Assembly: GCA_945883495.1 (NCBI GenBank)
Contig: CAMCXS010000020.1
Span: 1 to 64,000, forward strand
Source: Akkermansia muciniphila
Lineage (GTDB): Bacteria; Verrucomicrobiota; Verrucomicrobiia; Verrucomicrobiales; DEV007
DNA length: 64,000 bases
Direction: 5' to 3'
The position numbers and the translations under genes were made by a program. The notes beneath the pieces were generated by a model that saw nothing but the letters and a program-made list of their open reading frames with translations, searched no databases and was not told the origin of the DNA. Shown here piece by piece: positions 44,747 to 54,150 of the stretch. Position 1 is the first letter of the stretch. Each line of letters opens with the position of its first letter.

Positions 44747-46294
44747 ATGAAGAAAATCCTCATTGCCGTAGCTTCCCTGCTTGTGGGGAGCGGCTTCGCT
44801 TTGGCCGAAGTGAAGTTGCCCGCGATCTTCACCGATCACATGGTCCTGCAGCGGAACCGCCCCGTCAACGTCTGGGGTTGGGACAAACCCGGTCAGGATG
44901 TCACTGTCCAGTTCGCCGGTCAATCCGTGGTCACGAAAGCGGCTGCCGATGGCAAATGGATGGCCAAGCTCCAACCGTTGGAGACCTCCGCCGTGTCCCG
45001 TCAACTCAAGGTCGATGGCTCCAGCTCCGTCGTGATCCAGGACGTCCTCGTCGGTGAGGTTTGGCTCTGCTCCGGGCAGTCGAACATGGAGTGGACCGTG
45101 ACCAGCGCGGATGATCCGGATCTGGAAACGCTCACTGCCAAATACCCGCTCATCCGGCACGTCACCGTGCCCAAAGTCGGCATTCAAGAGCCGCAAAACG
45201 ATTTTGTCGGCAAGTGGGACATCTGCACGCCGGAGACCATTGGGCAGTTCTCCGCCGTCGGCTATTTCTATGGCCGGACTCTCCATCAAGCGCTCGGAGT
45301 GCCGATCGGTTTGATCGACAACGCCTGGGGCGGTTCCGCCGCGGAAGCTTGGGTGCCGCGGAATGTCTTGGCCGCGGATCCCGATTTCAAGAGCTACTTG
45401 GATGACTGGTCCGCTCGCGAAAAAAACCTGGAAGCCAACACCGAGGCTTGGCTCAAAGCGCTGGAGAAATGGCGCGAAGCCGGCGCTCAAGGCCGCGCTC
45501 CGCAGAGCCCGGTGGAGCAAATGAAAGGAAACGCCCGCCCGGGGAACCTTTACAACGGCTGTTTGCACCCCATCATCGGCTACACGCTCCAAGGCGCCAT
45601 TTGGTACCAGGGGGAAAGCAATGCCTCCCGTGCCTACAACTACCGCAAGCTCTTCCCGCTCATGATTAGCCAATGGCGCAAGGAGTGGGCGCAAGGGGAC
45701 TTCCCGTTCTTCTGGGTCCAATTGGCCGACTATAAAGACGAACAACCCCAGCCCATGGATAGCGCTTGGGCGGAGCTGCAAGAAGCCCAGACCATGACCC
45801 TCAAGCTGCCCAACACCGGCCAAGCGGTCATCAACGATCTCGGCGAAGCCCACGACATCCACCCCAAGGACAAGCAAAACGTCGCCAAACGCCTCGCGCG
45901 CCATGCTCTGTCGAAGGTCTACGGGGTGAAAATCGTCGCCGAAAGCCCCCGCTACCTTTCTCACGCCGTGCAAGGCGCCAAAATCGTCGTCAGCGTGCAA
46001 CACCCAGGCGGCGGTCTCGATACCTTCGACGTCCGCGAGCCCAAGGGTTTCGCCATCGCCGGGGCCGATCAGAAGTTCGTTTGGGCCCAGGCCAAAATCA
46101 TCGCGCCGGATAAGGTGGAAGTGTGGAGCAGCTCCGTTCCGCAACCCGTGGCGGTGCGCTATGCTTGGGCGGACAATCCGGTCTGCAACATGCAGAACAC
46201 CGAAGGCCTTCCGCTGACGCCGTTCCGCACGGACGACTGGAACACCACCACGAAGCCCGTACCGCCCGCGACCGCCACCACGGCGGCCCGCTGA
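44747..46294 (+). CDS. Sialate O-acetylesterase (SGNH-type, DUF303)
   Basis: Secreted esterase of 515 residues. A signal peptide (about 1-20) is followed by a beta-rich domain and an SGNH-like catalytic domain with the nucleophile in CSGQSNMEW (Ser about 111) and WYQGESNA further on. The late DIHPKDK gives the Asp-x-x-His pair. Length and motif order match the family, which removes 9-O-acetyl groups from sialic acid or acetyl groups from polysaccharides. It is followed by a strong terminator, so it is probably monocistronic. Confidence 0.92.
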   Translation: MKKILIAVASLLVGSGFALAEVKLPAIFTDHMVLQRNRPVNVWGWDKPGQDVTVQFAGQSVVTKAAADGKWMAKLQPLETSAVSRQLKVDGSSSVVIQDVLVGEVWLCSGQSNMEWTVTSADDPDLETLTAKYPLIRHVTVPKVGIQEPQNDFVGKWDICTPETIGQFSAVGYFYGRTLHQALGVPIGLIDNAWGGSAAEAWVPRNVLAADPDFKSYLDDWSAREKNLEANTEAWLKALEKWREAGAQGRAPQSPVEQMKGNARPGNLYNGCLHPIIGYTLQGAIWYQGESNASRAYNYRKLFPLMISQWRKEWAQGDFPFFWVQLADYKDEQPQPMDSAWAELQEAQTMTLKLPNTGQAVINDLGEAHDIHPKDKQNVAKRLARHALSKVYGVKIVAESPRYLSHAVQGAKIVVSVQHPGGGLDTFDVREPKGFAIAGADQKFVWAQAKIIAPDKVEVWSSSVPQPVAVRYAWADNPVCNMQNTEGLPLTPFRTDDWNTTTKPVPPATATTAAR

Positions 46295-46320
46295 GGATTT
46301 CAGACTTTTGTTGTTTGCTC

Positions 46321-46361
46321 AACCGGAACCCGACGGGACGACCCGAGGGTTCCGGTTTTTT
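46321..46361 (+). terminator. Rho-independent terminator after the sialate O-acetylesterase gene
   Basis: AACCGGAACCC (46321-46331) pairs perfectly with GGGTTCCGGTT (46347-46357) around a 15-nt loop and is followed by a run of T. It lies 26 bp after the stop. This is the clearest intrinsic terminator in the window. Confidence 0.9.
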
Positions 46362-46414
46362 GTTGTCAAAAGGATGAGCATGCCTGCCTGTCCAGATACC
46401 CAAATCTGTCCCCA

Positions 46415-46489
46415 CTCTCTCCGCGTCTCTGTGCCCGCGGTGGTGAACCGGATCTCCTCACCACAGAGGACACCGAGAGCACAGAGAGC
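46415..46489. repeat. Palindromic intergenic repeat, family B copy 2
   Basis: CTCTCTCCGCGTCTCTGTG (46415-46433) through GGTGGTGAACC is imperfectly inverted in CCTCACCACAGAGG and GAGAGCACAGAGAG (46456-46488). The sequence is of the CACAGAG/GAGACAC type seen in intergenic repeats of related genomes. It lies in the 469-bp gap between 46295 and 46763, which otherwise holds only the terminator and a second palindrome. Confidence 0.65.
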
Positions 46490-46570
46490 AACCATCCCAT
46501 CTGCGCCCATTTGCGAAATCTGCTGTTTCCAGATCGCATCGCTCCATCCACGGCATCGGTCACTACCCGT

Positions 46571-46645
46571 CCTTCGTGTTCTTCGGGTCCTTCGTGGTGA
46601 ACCGAAATTCCCCTTGCACCACGAAGCGGCACAAGAGCACGAAGG
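46571..46645. repeat. Palindromic intergenic repeat, family B-like copy 3
   Basis: The left arm (46571-46599, beginning CCTTCGTGTTCTT and ending CTTCGTGGTG) pairs with the right arm (46617-46645) at 23 of 29 positions around a 17-nt loop. It would form a long imperfect hairpin in RNA or DNA. It resembles copy 2 in layout but has a different core. Confidence 0.7.
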
Positions 46646-46763
46646 GGTGTTGGCGAATAGCGGAACAGATCTGGACCGCTATCAGCCTCACCCTCACCCC
46701 TGTCATCAAACCGTACGCCCTGATTCTCCAACTCCCCACGCGACAATATTTCAGAAAGCGAGA

Positions 46764-47549
46764 ATGTCTATCCCAGTGGTCGCTTGCCCCCGTGCTTTGT
46801 TGGCAGTCGTCGTGGCGCTTGCGACGCTCGCCTGTGGTGGAGATTTCCCCAGTCCCACCCAGGCGAGCCGGAGCGCGGCCCTCCGTGAGCTCTCGGCCGA
46901 CCGGCCCGACGTCACGGAAAGCCCGATTTCGGTCGATGCCGGACACGTCCAAATCGAATCCAGTCTGCTGGAATGGACGCGCGACGGCGGGAGCGACGGA
47001 GTCTCCCTGCTGCCCACGAATTTGAAGCTGGGCCTCTCCGCCCGGTCGGATGTGCAGTTCCTCTTCGCTCCGCAAGCCTGGGAAAACCGGGACGGGCCAG
47101 ATGGCTTCAGCGATCCCGTGGTGCGTTACAAGCGGAACCTCTGGGGGAATGACGGTGGGAAAACGGCGTTGGGGATCATGCCGTTCGTGAAAATCCCCGG
47201 TGGCTCGGATCTCTCCACGGGGGATCCCGACGCCGGGATCATCGTTCCCTTCTGCGTTGATCTGACGGACCGTGCCGCTCTCGGTCTCATGGCGGAGGTC
47301 GATTGGATCGATGCGGAGGGACTCGAATTTCTCCACACCGCCTCGGTAGCGATCGACCTCGGCGCGGACTGGGGAATGTATCTGGAATATGCCGGCATTC
47401 TCCTTGAGGGCGGCTACCTCGCGATGGCGTCCACAGGACTCACCTATCTTGTAAATCCCGACCTCCAGCTCGACGCCGGACTGCGGGCCGGACTGACCGG
47501 GGAAGCGGACGATAGTACGTTGTTTACCGGATTTACGATCCGCTTCTGA
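46764..47549 (+). CDS. Outer-membrane transporter-like protein (phenol MetA-degradation-type barrel)
   Basis: Exported protein of 261 residues. A signal peptide ends with LACGGDF, possibly a lipoprotein (Cys24). ADRPDVTESPISVDAGHVQIE is the hallmark start of the transporter/Phenol_MetA_deg barrel family, followed by alternating beta strands and a C-terminal aromatic FTIRF end typical of outer-membrane barrels. ATG 46764 is used; the frame stays open far upstream through the intergenic repeats, but that part is not protein-like. Transport substrate is unknown. Confidence 0.8.
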   Translation: MSIPVVACPRALLAVVVALATLACGGDFPSPTQASRSAALRELSADRPDVTESPISVDAGHVQIESSLLEWTRDGGSDGVSLLPTNLKLGLSARSDVQFLFAPQAWENRDGPDGFSDPVVRYKRNLWGNDGGKTALGIMPFVKIPGGSDLSTGDPDAGIIVPFCVDLTDRAALGLMAEVDWIDAEGLEFLHTASVAIDLGADWGMYLEYAGILLEGGYLAMASTGLTYLVNPDLQLDAGLRAGLTGEADDSTLFTGFTIRF

Positions 47550-48022
47550 CTCGGAGATCTGAGGAACCTGACCCGAACGGGCGGCAACCTACGAATCGTG
47601 CTCGTGCTCAGCGAAGCGGTGCTCGTGCTCGTAATCGAAACCATCATTTCTCCAGATCGGCTACGATGCGAATTCGAGCAAGGGCACGGAAAAGACATCG
47701 GGCATTCCCCATCGATCATCTGGGTTCGTTTCAATTGGAATCAGCGAAGGCCATCGAGCATCACCGGGCACTGAACAGATCGTTTCCAAAGGCAATGAGC
47801 GTCGCCGGGCTTTGAAGAGATCCGTTGCGGAGTCCATTACGGCAAAACAGAGCCGGAAGGTCGCATCGGTGCCCGTGAATTCCCTAGGACGGGGCGAAGT
47901 CGCCGGAAGCGGTCCCTCAGCGAATGGAAGCGGTGCCGCTCATGTGGCGTTGCCGCGCTGAGCGGCAAAGAAGACGAGTCGAGTTGTGAACGATGCGGAA
48001 GGCGCCCCCCCCCCCTCAACCC
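47550..48022. other. Gene-free convergent intergenic region
   Basis: This 473-bp gap lies between two convergent genes. It contains family A repeat copy 2 (47601-47641) and a run of eleven C residues (48005-48015) close to the end of the PL14 gene. No gene, promoter or terminator was recognised in the rest. Confidence 0.6.
47601..47641. repeat. Palindromic intergenic repeat, family A copy 2
   Basis: This segment matches 3717-3757 at 40 of 41 positions (single C/G difference). It contains two GTGCTCGTGCTC-type units. A weaker inverted partner (TTCGAGCAAGGGCACGG) follows about 30 bp downstream. Confidence 0.8.
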
Positions 48023-48850
48023 TCAACGGGCGCGATCAGCCCCAACCCGCCACTGGAACGCAGTGAACCGAGCGTGGCAGTCGCGGGTGGGAGCCCATTC
48101 GGGACCGTTGCCGCCGTGAAAGGTGTTGAAGAGGAGGCTGTCGACTCCGATCTCCGGGACGGCTCGCCATTCCATGTCGTGGCGATCGACGAGGAGGTCG
48201 TTGTTGACCCAGATGGAGAGGGTGCCGTCGCGTTGGCCGGAGGTGTTCATGGCGACGCGGAAGCGGATGGTCGCGGGGACGCCGGGCTGGAAGCGGAAGT
48301 TCTTTTCTTTGGGGAAATCGAACTCGTCGCCGTATTTTTCCGGCTGATTCATGTGGTAGACGTAGGCTTGGCCGCGGCCGTCTTTGCGCCACATGACGCG
48401 GGCGGACCAGCCTTCCTTGCCATTGACGTGATCGCCGCCGGTGATGGTTTTGGGGCCGCCGCAGAGGCCGGGGAGTTTGCCGCCTTTGACGAAGTCGAAC
48501 CCTTCCTCGAAGACGACGGTGTATTGGAGCTCGGCGACGGGGTTGTCCGCCGGGACGCCGGGGAGGGGATAGCGCCAGCCGCCACCGCCTTTTTCGGGGC
48601 CGACGGAGCCCTCCGGGTAGATGGCGCGGAGCCAGGGTGCGCCGTCAGCTTCGACGATGCTGAAGCGGCCCTCGGCGACGCCGTCTTCGTACTTGCACCC
48701 GGGCCAGTCGGCTTTCCAGGCTTTGGTGGAGTAGGGTCCGGGATCCTTGCCCAAAGAGACCGTGGTCCAATCCTTGCCTTGGTCCTCAGCACTGGACGTG
48801 GCGGTGCCGAGGAGGGCGAGAAATCCGAACAAAGCGACCGCTGGTTTCAT
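48023..48850 (-). CDS. Polysaccharide lyase family 14-like protein
   Basis: Secreted protein of 275 residues. A signal peptide (about 1-20) is followed by a beta-jelly-roll sequence matching PL14 alginate/glucuronan lyases: LRAIYPEGSVGPEKGGGG, the central FDFVKGGKLPGLCGG and GWSARVMWRKDG, then AYVYHMN. The Lys in KGGKLPG and Tyr residues in the YVYH region are likely functional. ATG 48850 overlaps the stop of the large dehydrogenase/cytochrome gene (ATGA), so the two are translationally coupled. Substrate is probably a uronic-acid polymer, inferred from family. Confidence 0.85.
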   Translation of the reverse strand: MKPAVALFGFLALLGTATSSAEDQGKDWTTVSLGKDPGPYSTKAWKADWPGCKYEDGVAEGRFSIVEADGAPWLRAIYPEGSVGPEKGGGGWRYPLPGVPADNPVAELQYTVVFEEGFDFVKGGKLPGLCGGPKTITGGDHVNGKEGWSARVMWRKDGRGQAYVYHMNQPEKYGDEFDFPKEKNFRFQPGVPATIRFRVAMNTSGQRDGTLSIWVNNDLLVDRHDMEWRAVPEIGVDSLLFNTFHGGNGPEWAPTRDCHARFTAFQWRVGADRAR

Positions 48851-51800
48851 GGTTGTTTGAGGAAGGCGACGATGTCCGCGATCGATTGGGCGTTGAGGCC
48901 GAGGATGGCTGGGGAATACATGAGGGAACGTGTCAGCTTGGTGACGCTGGCGATGCGCTCTCGGGGCACGGTTTGGACGGTGCCGCCCATGCATTTGATG
49001 ATGAGGGGATCACCGCTGGAGAGGACCATGCCGGTGATGGTGAGGCCGTCCTTGGTTTTGACCTCGCTGCCTTCAAAACCGTGGGAGATGTCCGCTGACG
49101 GGTGGGCAATAGCCGCCGCAATGACTTCCGTGGGCTGTTGCTGGCCGAAGGTGGTGAGTTCCGGCCCGAAATCGACGCCGGTGGCGCCGATCACGTGGCA
49201 CGAGAAGCAGACCCCGATGGCGGCTTGGCCGCGCTTGACATCCCCGGTGAGTTTGGCGATCTCCGCGCCGGAGGGGAGTATTGGGGCGCCGACCGGTTCC
49301 GGGGGGAGTTCCATGGCGATGAGTTTGACCTTGGCGGGATCGTAGAGGCCGAGGGCTTTCATGCCACTCTCAACATCGAAGGCTTGCCAATCGTTTCCCT
49401 TGCGATTGAAGAGCCACCACTTGGCGAGATCTTTCAGCGGGAAATCGGCGTTGTTCGCCAGTTCAATCATGGCGCCAGCGGCTTCGCGGGTGGGGACGAA
49501 GGCCAGGGCGGTGAGCATGAGTTTGCGCTGGTCCAGGGAAAGGTTCGCCGAAAGGGTGCGGGCCTTGAAATCCGCCACGGCGGCAGCGGGGTGGAGGCGC
49601 CAGGAGATCCAGGCAAAGGCATCGCTCCAGTTTTCCACCGGGGCGCCAAGTTTTTGGCTGACGGCCGCATAGACGGCGGCTTCCTTGCCTTCGCAACCGA
49701 GCCCGAAGGCTTCGAGGTAGGCGCGGTCGCGGCCGTCGAAGCGTTCAGCGATTTGGACGAGGATGGGCAGGCTTTGCTCCGCCGGGACATCGCGCAGGGT
49801 AACGGCGACTTCGCGGCGGATGGCCGGGGAAGGATCCGAGGCCATGGCGGATGCCGTCTTGAGGACGTCGTGATCGATGAGCCGCAGGGCGCGGTAGGCG
49901 ACGAGGCGCTTCGCGTCATCGGCGGAGGCGAGGAGCGGTTTGACCTTGGCGATGCCGCTTTCGCCAAGTTGGGCCAAGAGCCAGATGGCGCGGGCTGCGA
50001 GGTAAGGATTGGGATCATCGAGGAGGGCGGCAACGGCGGGGACGGCTTTTTCTCCTTGGGTTTTAAGGCGGGTGAAGCCGAGGTTGCGGACATTCACGGC
50101 GGGGCTGCGGAGGGCGGCGATTTGGCCTTCCGTGGTGGCCAGGTCGAAGTCGGGGATGACGGATTTGAAGCCCTTGGGTGCGATGCGGTAGATGGTGCCA
50201 GATAACCCATCGTCGAGCGTGCCGTGACCGCCGACGCGGGCATCGAACCAATCCGCGACGTAGATGGCGCCATCGGGGCCGACGCAGACATCGGCGGGGC
50301 GGAACATGGTTTTGATTTCGCCGGAGGCTTTGCCGCCAAGGAAGTCAGAGCCGGCCCATTCCTGCTCCTTGTTCGAGGTGAGGAAATCAAAGCGTTCCAG
50401 CTTCCATCCGGCGCCATCGGGTTTGGGGTAGTAGCCGAAGACGACGTTTTTGCCAGCTTCGCAGGCGAGGAGCAGGCCTTGCATGGAATCGGGGAGCGCG
50501 CCGTTTTCGTAGAAGGCGACGCCGGTGGGGGAGCCGCCGCCGTAGACATCCCCAGCGGGCATGGTGCCGGGATCTTCTTGGCGCCACTCAGCCACGGGCG
50601 TTTCTTGGCCCGGACGTTTGTCCGCGCCCCAGGACCGTTGACCATCGGCGGAGGCGAACCCGGCGTTTCCGCCCTCAAGGATGGCGGAGACACGGCAGGC
50701 CGGGGGATCGTCGTTATCGCTTTGGAACAGGTCGCCGAACGAGGTGACCGCTTGTTCGTAGCTGTTGCGGTAATTGTGTCCGAGGATCTTAACGTTCGTG
50801 CCATCGGGATTCATGCGGACGGTGAAGCCGCCGATCCAGACGTGGCCGTCGTCGCTGCGTTTGCCGGCGATCTCCTTGAGCATGTAGGGGCTGCCCATGT
50901 AGAAGGTCTTGCCGGAACGGTCAGTAAATTGGGCGCCGGTGTTGCCTTGGTTAAAATACCATTGGCCGTCAGGTCCGGCGGTAAGGCTGTGCAGGCTGTG
51001 GTCGTGCTGGCGGCCGTTGAAGCCGGTGAGCAGGACTTCGCGTTGGTCCGTGGCGGGATCAAAGACTCGGTCGCCATTTGTGTCGGTATAGACGAGGAGA
51101 TCGGGCGGTTGGGAGACGACAACCTTTTGATCGAGCACGGCGACGCCGAGCGGGGAGGCGAGGCCGGATTCTTGGACGAAGAGGCTGGATTTGTCGGCCT
51201 GGCCATTGCCGTCGGTGTCTTCGAGGATGACGATGCGATCCCCCTCGGGCCGGCGTCCGCCTTTGCTCCGGTAATTGACGCCTTCAGCGACGTAGAGGCG
51301 GCCGGCGGCATCGAAGTCAATGTTCACCGGATTGGAAAACAAGGGCGAGGTGGCCCAGACGGTGACTTCCAAGCCTTCCGGCACGGTGAAGAGATCGGTG
51401 GGGACGACCTTCGGGGCGTTCGGGTCGTAGGCGGCGGGAGCGGGCGGGGTTTCGGTGTAGAGGGCGAACTGGATCTTGGCGTCGCTGGGTTGGCCGTTGC
51501 GGATCATGCCGCCGTCGTCGATGGCGACTTGCGCCTGGAACCGGGCCGCTCCGGCGGGGAGATCGTATTGGATGACCGAGTAAGCGTGGGTGCCGATGCC
51601 TTTAGCGAAGGTTTGGCCTCCGACGGTGAGCGGGGCGTTGCTATAACCTTTGTTGAGCTGCGCCGAGCCGGAGCCGGACTTGGCGCTTTTCCAAGGGAGC
51701 GCGGTGAGATCCACCGTAGTGCCGTCCTGGAGAATGAGCTTGGGCTCGATCCAGCTCGCCCAATCGCAACTGATGCTGCCGAGATCCTCGACGACGAGGA

Positions 51801-51975
51801 ATAGCTCCTTGGCTGCGGGGAGCGGGGCATCGATGGAGATCAGGCGGTCTTTGGATTTGCTGGTGAGCGTGGGGCTCTCGTAGACCGCCTTTGGCTTAGG
51901 GGCGGCGAGCGCGGCCGAGGCGAGGACCAGGGAGGAAATCAGGACGACAGGGAAGGCGCGGAGGATCGACGGCAT
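48847..51975 (-). CDS. PVC-type NPCBM / sorbosone-dehydrogenase-like / HEAT / cytochrome c protein
   Basis: Large exported protein of 1042 residues. Signal peptide about 1-24. An NPCBM-type carbohydrate-binding domain (about 30-165; SAQLNKGYSNAPLTVGGQTFAKGIGTHA region) comes first. It is followed by a membrane-bound dehydrogenase beta-propeller domain (about 190-570; VPEGLEVTVWATSP, NIDFDAAGRLYVAE, ADVCVGPDGAIYVADW), HEAT-like repeats (about 590-850) and a cytochrome c domain with CFSCH (about residue 920). Such proteins are characteristic of Verrucomicrobiota and Planctomycetota. Sugar oxidation with electron transfer to the heme is a reasonable guess. It is coupled to the PL14 gene. Confidence 0.9.
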   Translation of the reverse strand: MPSILRAFPVVLISSLVLASAALAAPKPKAVYESPTLTSKSKDRLISIDAPLPAAKELFLVVEDLGSISCDWASWIEPKLILQDGTTVDLTALPWKSAKSGSGSAQLNKGYSNAPLTVGGQTFAKGIGTHAYSVIQYDLPAGAARFQAQVAIDDGGMIRNGQPSDAKIQFALYTETPPAPAAYDPNAPKVVPTDLFTVPEGLEVTVWATSPLFSNPVNIDFDAAGRLYVAEGVNYRSKGGRRPEGDRIVILEDTDGNGQADKSSLFVQESGLASPLGVAVLDQKVVVSQPPDLLVYTDTNGDRVFDPATDQREVLLTGFNGRQHDHSLHSLTAGPDGQWYFNQGNTGAQFTDRSGKTFYMGSPYMLKEIAGKRSDDGHVWIGGFTVRMNPDGTNVKILGHNYRNSYEQAVTSFGDLFQSDNDDPPACRVSAILEGGNAGFASADGQRSWGADKRPGQETPVAEWRQEDPGTMPAGDVYGGGSPTGVAFYENGALPDSMQGLLLACEAGKNVVFGYYPKPDGAGWKLERFDFLTSNKEQEWAGSDFLGGKASGEIKTMFRPADVCVGPDGAIYVADWFDARVGGHGTLDDGLSGTIYRIAPKGFKSVIPDFDLATTEGQIAALRSPAVNVRNLGFTRLKTQGEKAVPAVAALLDDPNPYLAARAIWLLAQLGESGIAKVKPLLASADDAKRLVAYRALRLIDHDVLKTASAMASDPSPAIRREVAVTLRDVPAEQSLPILVQIAERFDGRDRAYLEAFGLGCEGKEAAVYAAVSQKLGAPVENWSDAFAWISWRLHPAAAVADFKARTLSANLSLDQRKLMLTALAFVPTREAAGAMIELANNADFPLKDLAKWWLFNRKGNDWQAFDVESGMKALGLYDPAKVKLIAMELPPEPVGAPILPSGAEIAKLTGDVKRGQAAIGVCFSCHVIGATGVDFGPELTTFGQQQPTEVIAAAIAHPSADISHGFEGSEVKTKDGLTITGMVLSSGDPLIIKCMGGTVQTVPRERIASVTKLTRSLMYSPAILGLNAQSIADIVAFLKQP

Positions 51976-52016
51976 AGGAATGGGACCGTTATGGACCGGT
52001 TCAGGGTGAGGATCGT

Positions 52017-52886
52017 TCAATTCAGAGCGGGTTGGCGGATGGTGCCGGGGGGGAAGCCGAAGGTTTGGCGGACTTCGGTCATGGCGGTTGTGAGTTCACC
52101 GGAGGCAACGCGGACGGTGAGCGGCATGTCCTCGACGGGCTCGGATTTCGCTTGGGCTGGGTGGCGGCAGGCGAAGAGGGTGAATAGCGGAGCCAGGGTT
52201 TCCCGCGGGATAACATCGCGCCAACGAACCAGCTTGAGTCCGGCGTTGGCAATGCCATCCAGGGCGCGGCGAGTTTGCGGCGTTGGGAAGCAAAAGACGA
52301 ACCAGCCGGCGGGATCGAGATGGGAAGCGGCGACTCGGGCGTAATCGCTGACATCGCCGCGCAGTTCAAAGCGGGCGTGCGCCTTTTGCGAGTCTTGGGG
52401 CATGACGCCGGTGCCGGGCGGAAAGTACGGTGGGCTTCCGGTGATGAGCGGGAAGGTGCGGTTCAAGGCCAAGTCCCGGAGATCGCCATGGAACGACTGG
52501 ACGCGATCCCGCAAACCGTTGGCCTCGATGTTTGTTTGGAGGAGGCGATAACTGATCGATTGGGCCTCGATGCAGGTGAGTTTGGCCTGTGCGCCCAAGC
52601 CCCAGAGCGTGAGGAGGCCGACGGTGCCAATGCCGGTGCCGAGATCGAGGTGTTCGGTGACCGGTGGGGAAACTTGGAGGGCGTACCAGGCTGTGAGGAC
52701 GTCGTCGATGGAATGGCGGTGGCCTGCTTTGCGTTGGGCGATCAACCAGGAGGCTGGGGCGCCGGCGTCGTCGAGGCGTGGCGGGACGGAAGAATTGCCC
52801 GCCGGGCCGGTCAGGGCGTCGAGGCTGATCGGTTCGGCGAACTCGCGTTCCAGATCGAGCCGGGCTTGGTGCCAAGGGTCAGTCAT
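52017..52886 (-). CDS. TrmN6-like tRNA/rRNA adenine-N6 methyltransferase
   Basis: SAM-dependent methyltransferase of 289 residues. The Rossmann motif I is LDLGTGIGTVGLL and the catalytic motif IV is TGSPPYF (N/D-P-P-Y type), as in tRNA1(Val)-A37 N6-methyltransferases (TrmN6/YfiC). The N-terminal RKAGHRHSIDDVLTAWYA block also matches the family (RAGHRFSLDAVLLA-like). ATG 52886 overlaps the end of the M20 peptidase gene by 8 bp, indicating a shared transcript. The exact modified base is inferred. Confidence 0.85.
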   Translation of the reverse strand: MTDPWHQARLDLEREFAEPISLDALTGPAGNSSVPPRLDDAGAPASWLIAQRKAGHRHSIDDVLTAWYALQVSPPVTEHLDLGTGIGTVGLLTLWGLGAQAKLTCIEAQSISYRLLQTNIEANGLRDRVQSFHGDLRDLALNRTFPLITGSPPYFPPGTGVMPQDSQKAHARFELRGDVSDYARVAASHLDPAGWFVFCFPTPQTRRALDGIANAGLKLVRWRDVIPRETLAPLFTLFACRHPAQAKSEPVEDMPLTVRVASGELTTAMTEVRQTFGFPPGTIRQPALN

Positions 52887-54150
52887 TAGGGAAGTCGGAA
52901 TTCTTGGGAATTCCGCTACTGGATTCCGAGAGAAGTTCAAGGAGTGCGAGGATGTTCACGGCGGCTTTGGGGACGAAGGTGCCGGGTTCGACGTATTCGG
53001 GGAGTTTGGTGCGGTCGGCGCTGCGTTCCGAGCAGTGCGCATTGCCGCCGGAGGGGCCGAGGCCATCGAGCGTGGGGCCGAGATGGCAGAGGTAATTGGC
53101 ATCGCTGAGGCCGCCGCGAGGGCCGGGGACGAGCGTCAGCCCCAAGGAAGCGGCGGCGTTGACCCAATAGCCAGCGAGGGCGGCATTGTCCGGGGTGGCG
53201 GGCCAAGCGGGGGAGCGGCCCAGGCTCGTGACGCGGATTTCGGCTTGGTGCGGGGCGGCCATGGGGCGTTCCAGGTCGCGGAGCGCTTTGGCGACGCGGT
53301 CGAGGAGGGTGGGATTGTAGGCGCGGACTTCGAGTTCAGCCGAGGCTTCGTGGGGGACGCGGTTGACGACGGTGCCGCCTTGGATGCAGCCGACATTGAC
53401 GGTGAGATCGGCGGCATGGTCGGTGAGTTGGGCGGCTTGTTGGACGGCGGCGGCCAGGGAGACGATGGCGTTGATGCCCTCCGCGTGGGCGCTTCCGGCG
53501 TGGGCAGCGCGGCCGCGGGCGGAGATGCGGAAGAGCTCGCGGCCTTTGCGGGAGCTGACGATTTGCCAGGTGCCGTCTACGAGTGGACCGCCTTCGAAGA
53601 CGAGGACGGCGGTGGCACCGGAGGGGCACCTTTCGGCGGTGCGATCCGCGAAATCGTGGGACATCACCTCTTCCGAAGCATCGAAGGCGAGGAGCCACGA
53701 GTGGGCGTCGAACACCTCGGGGGCAAACCGGCGGAGACCCTCGAGCGTGAGCAGGAGGAGGGTGGTGCCGCCCTTGATATCGACGGTGCCGGGGCCATAG
53801 ATTCGGCCTTCTTCCGGGGCGGGTTCCCAACGGAAGTTCTGGGCGAGCTCTTCCTCGGGCGGGTAGACGGTATCGAGATGGCTGACGAGGACGATCGGGC
53901 GGGAATGACTCGTTCCGGGGCGCGAGAGGAAGAGGTGATGGCCATACCCGGCGTGCTCGGAGGGGATGAATTCGGCGGTGAATCCGAGATCCGCGAAGAG
54001 GTCCGCCGTCATCCGGCCTTGAGCATCGATGCCGGGGGCGTTGGCGGTGAAGCTGTTCTCCGCCACGAGACGCCGGAGGGCTTCGAGATTGGGTTCGAGC
54101 CGGGAGTCGAGCCAGTCGAGGAGGGCTTGCGGTTGGAGGTCGAGGTTCAT
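52879..54150 (-). CDS. M20 family metallopeptidase (carboxypeptidase G2-like)
   Basis: Zinc peptidase of 423 residues without a clear signal peptide. Metal and catalytic motifs in order: SHLDTVY (His, Asp), GTVDIKGG (bridging Asp), ASEEV (catalytic Glu pair), the dimerisation-domain His in GRAAHAGS, and a terminal His in GGNAHCSE-type sequence. Carboxypeptidase G2/glutamate carboxypeptidase type is the closest match. ATG 54150 overlaps the CPBP gene's stop (ATGA), so the minus-strand genes CPBP, M20 and TrmN6 form one overlapping run. Confidence 0.88.
   Translation of the reverse strand: MNLDLQPQALLDWLDSRLEPNLEALRRLVAENSFTANAPGIDAQGRMTADLFADLGFTAEFIPSEHAGYGHHLFLSRPGTSHSRPIVLVSHLDTVYPPEEELAQNFRWEPAPEEGRIYGPGTVDIKGGTTLLLLTLEGLRRFAPEVFDAHSWLLAFDASEEVMSHDFADRTAERCPSGATAVLVFEGGPLVDGTWQIVSSRKGRELFRISARGRAAHAGSAHAEGINAIVSLAAAVQQAAQLTDHAADLTVNVGCIQGGTVVNRVPHEASAELEVRAYNPTLLDRVAKALRDLERPMAAPHQAEIRVTSLGRSPAWPATPDNAALAGYWVNAAASLGLTLVPGPRGGLSDANYLCHLGPTLDGLGPSGGNAHCSERSADRTKLPEYVEPGTFVPKAAVNILALLELLSESSSGIPKNSDFPND

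Noticed and set aside
44615-46144. 509-residue open frame antisense to the sialate O-acetylesterase gene
   Set aside because: It is a codon-position shadow of GC-rich coding sequence, with no domain or start context; the plus-strand frame has all esterase motifs.
50224-51804. 526-residue plus-strand frame over the PVC dehydrogenase gene
   Set aside because: Shadow of the minus-strand gene; low-complexity Gly/Ala/Glu composition.
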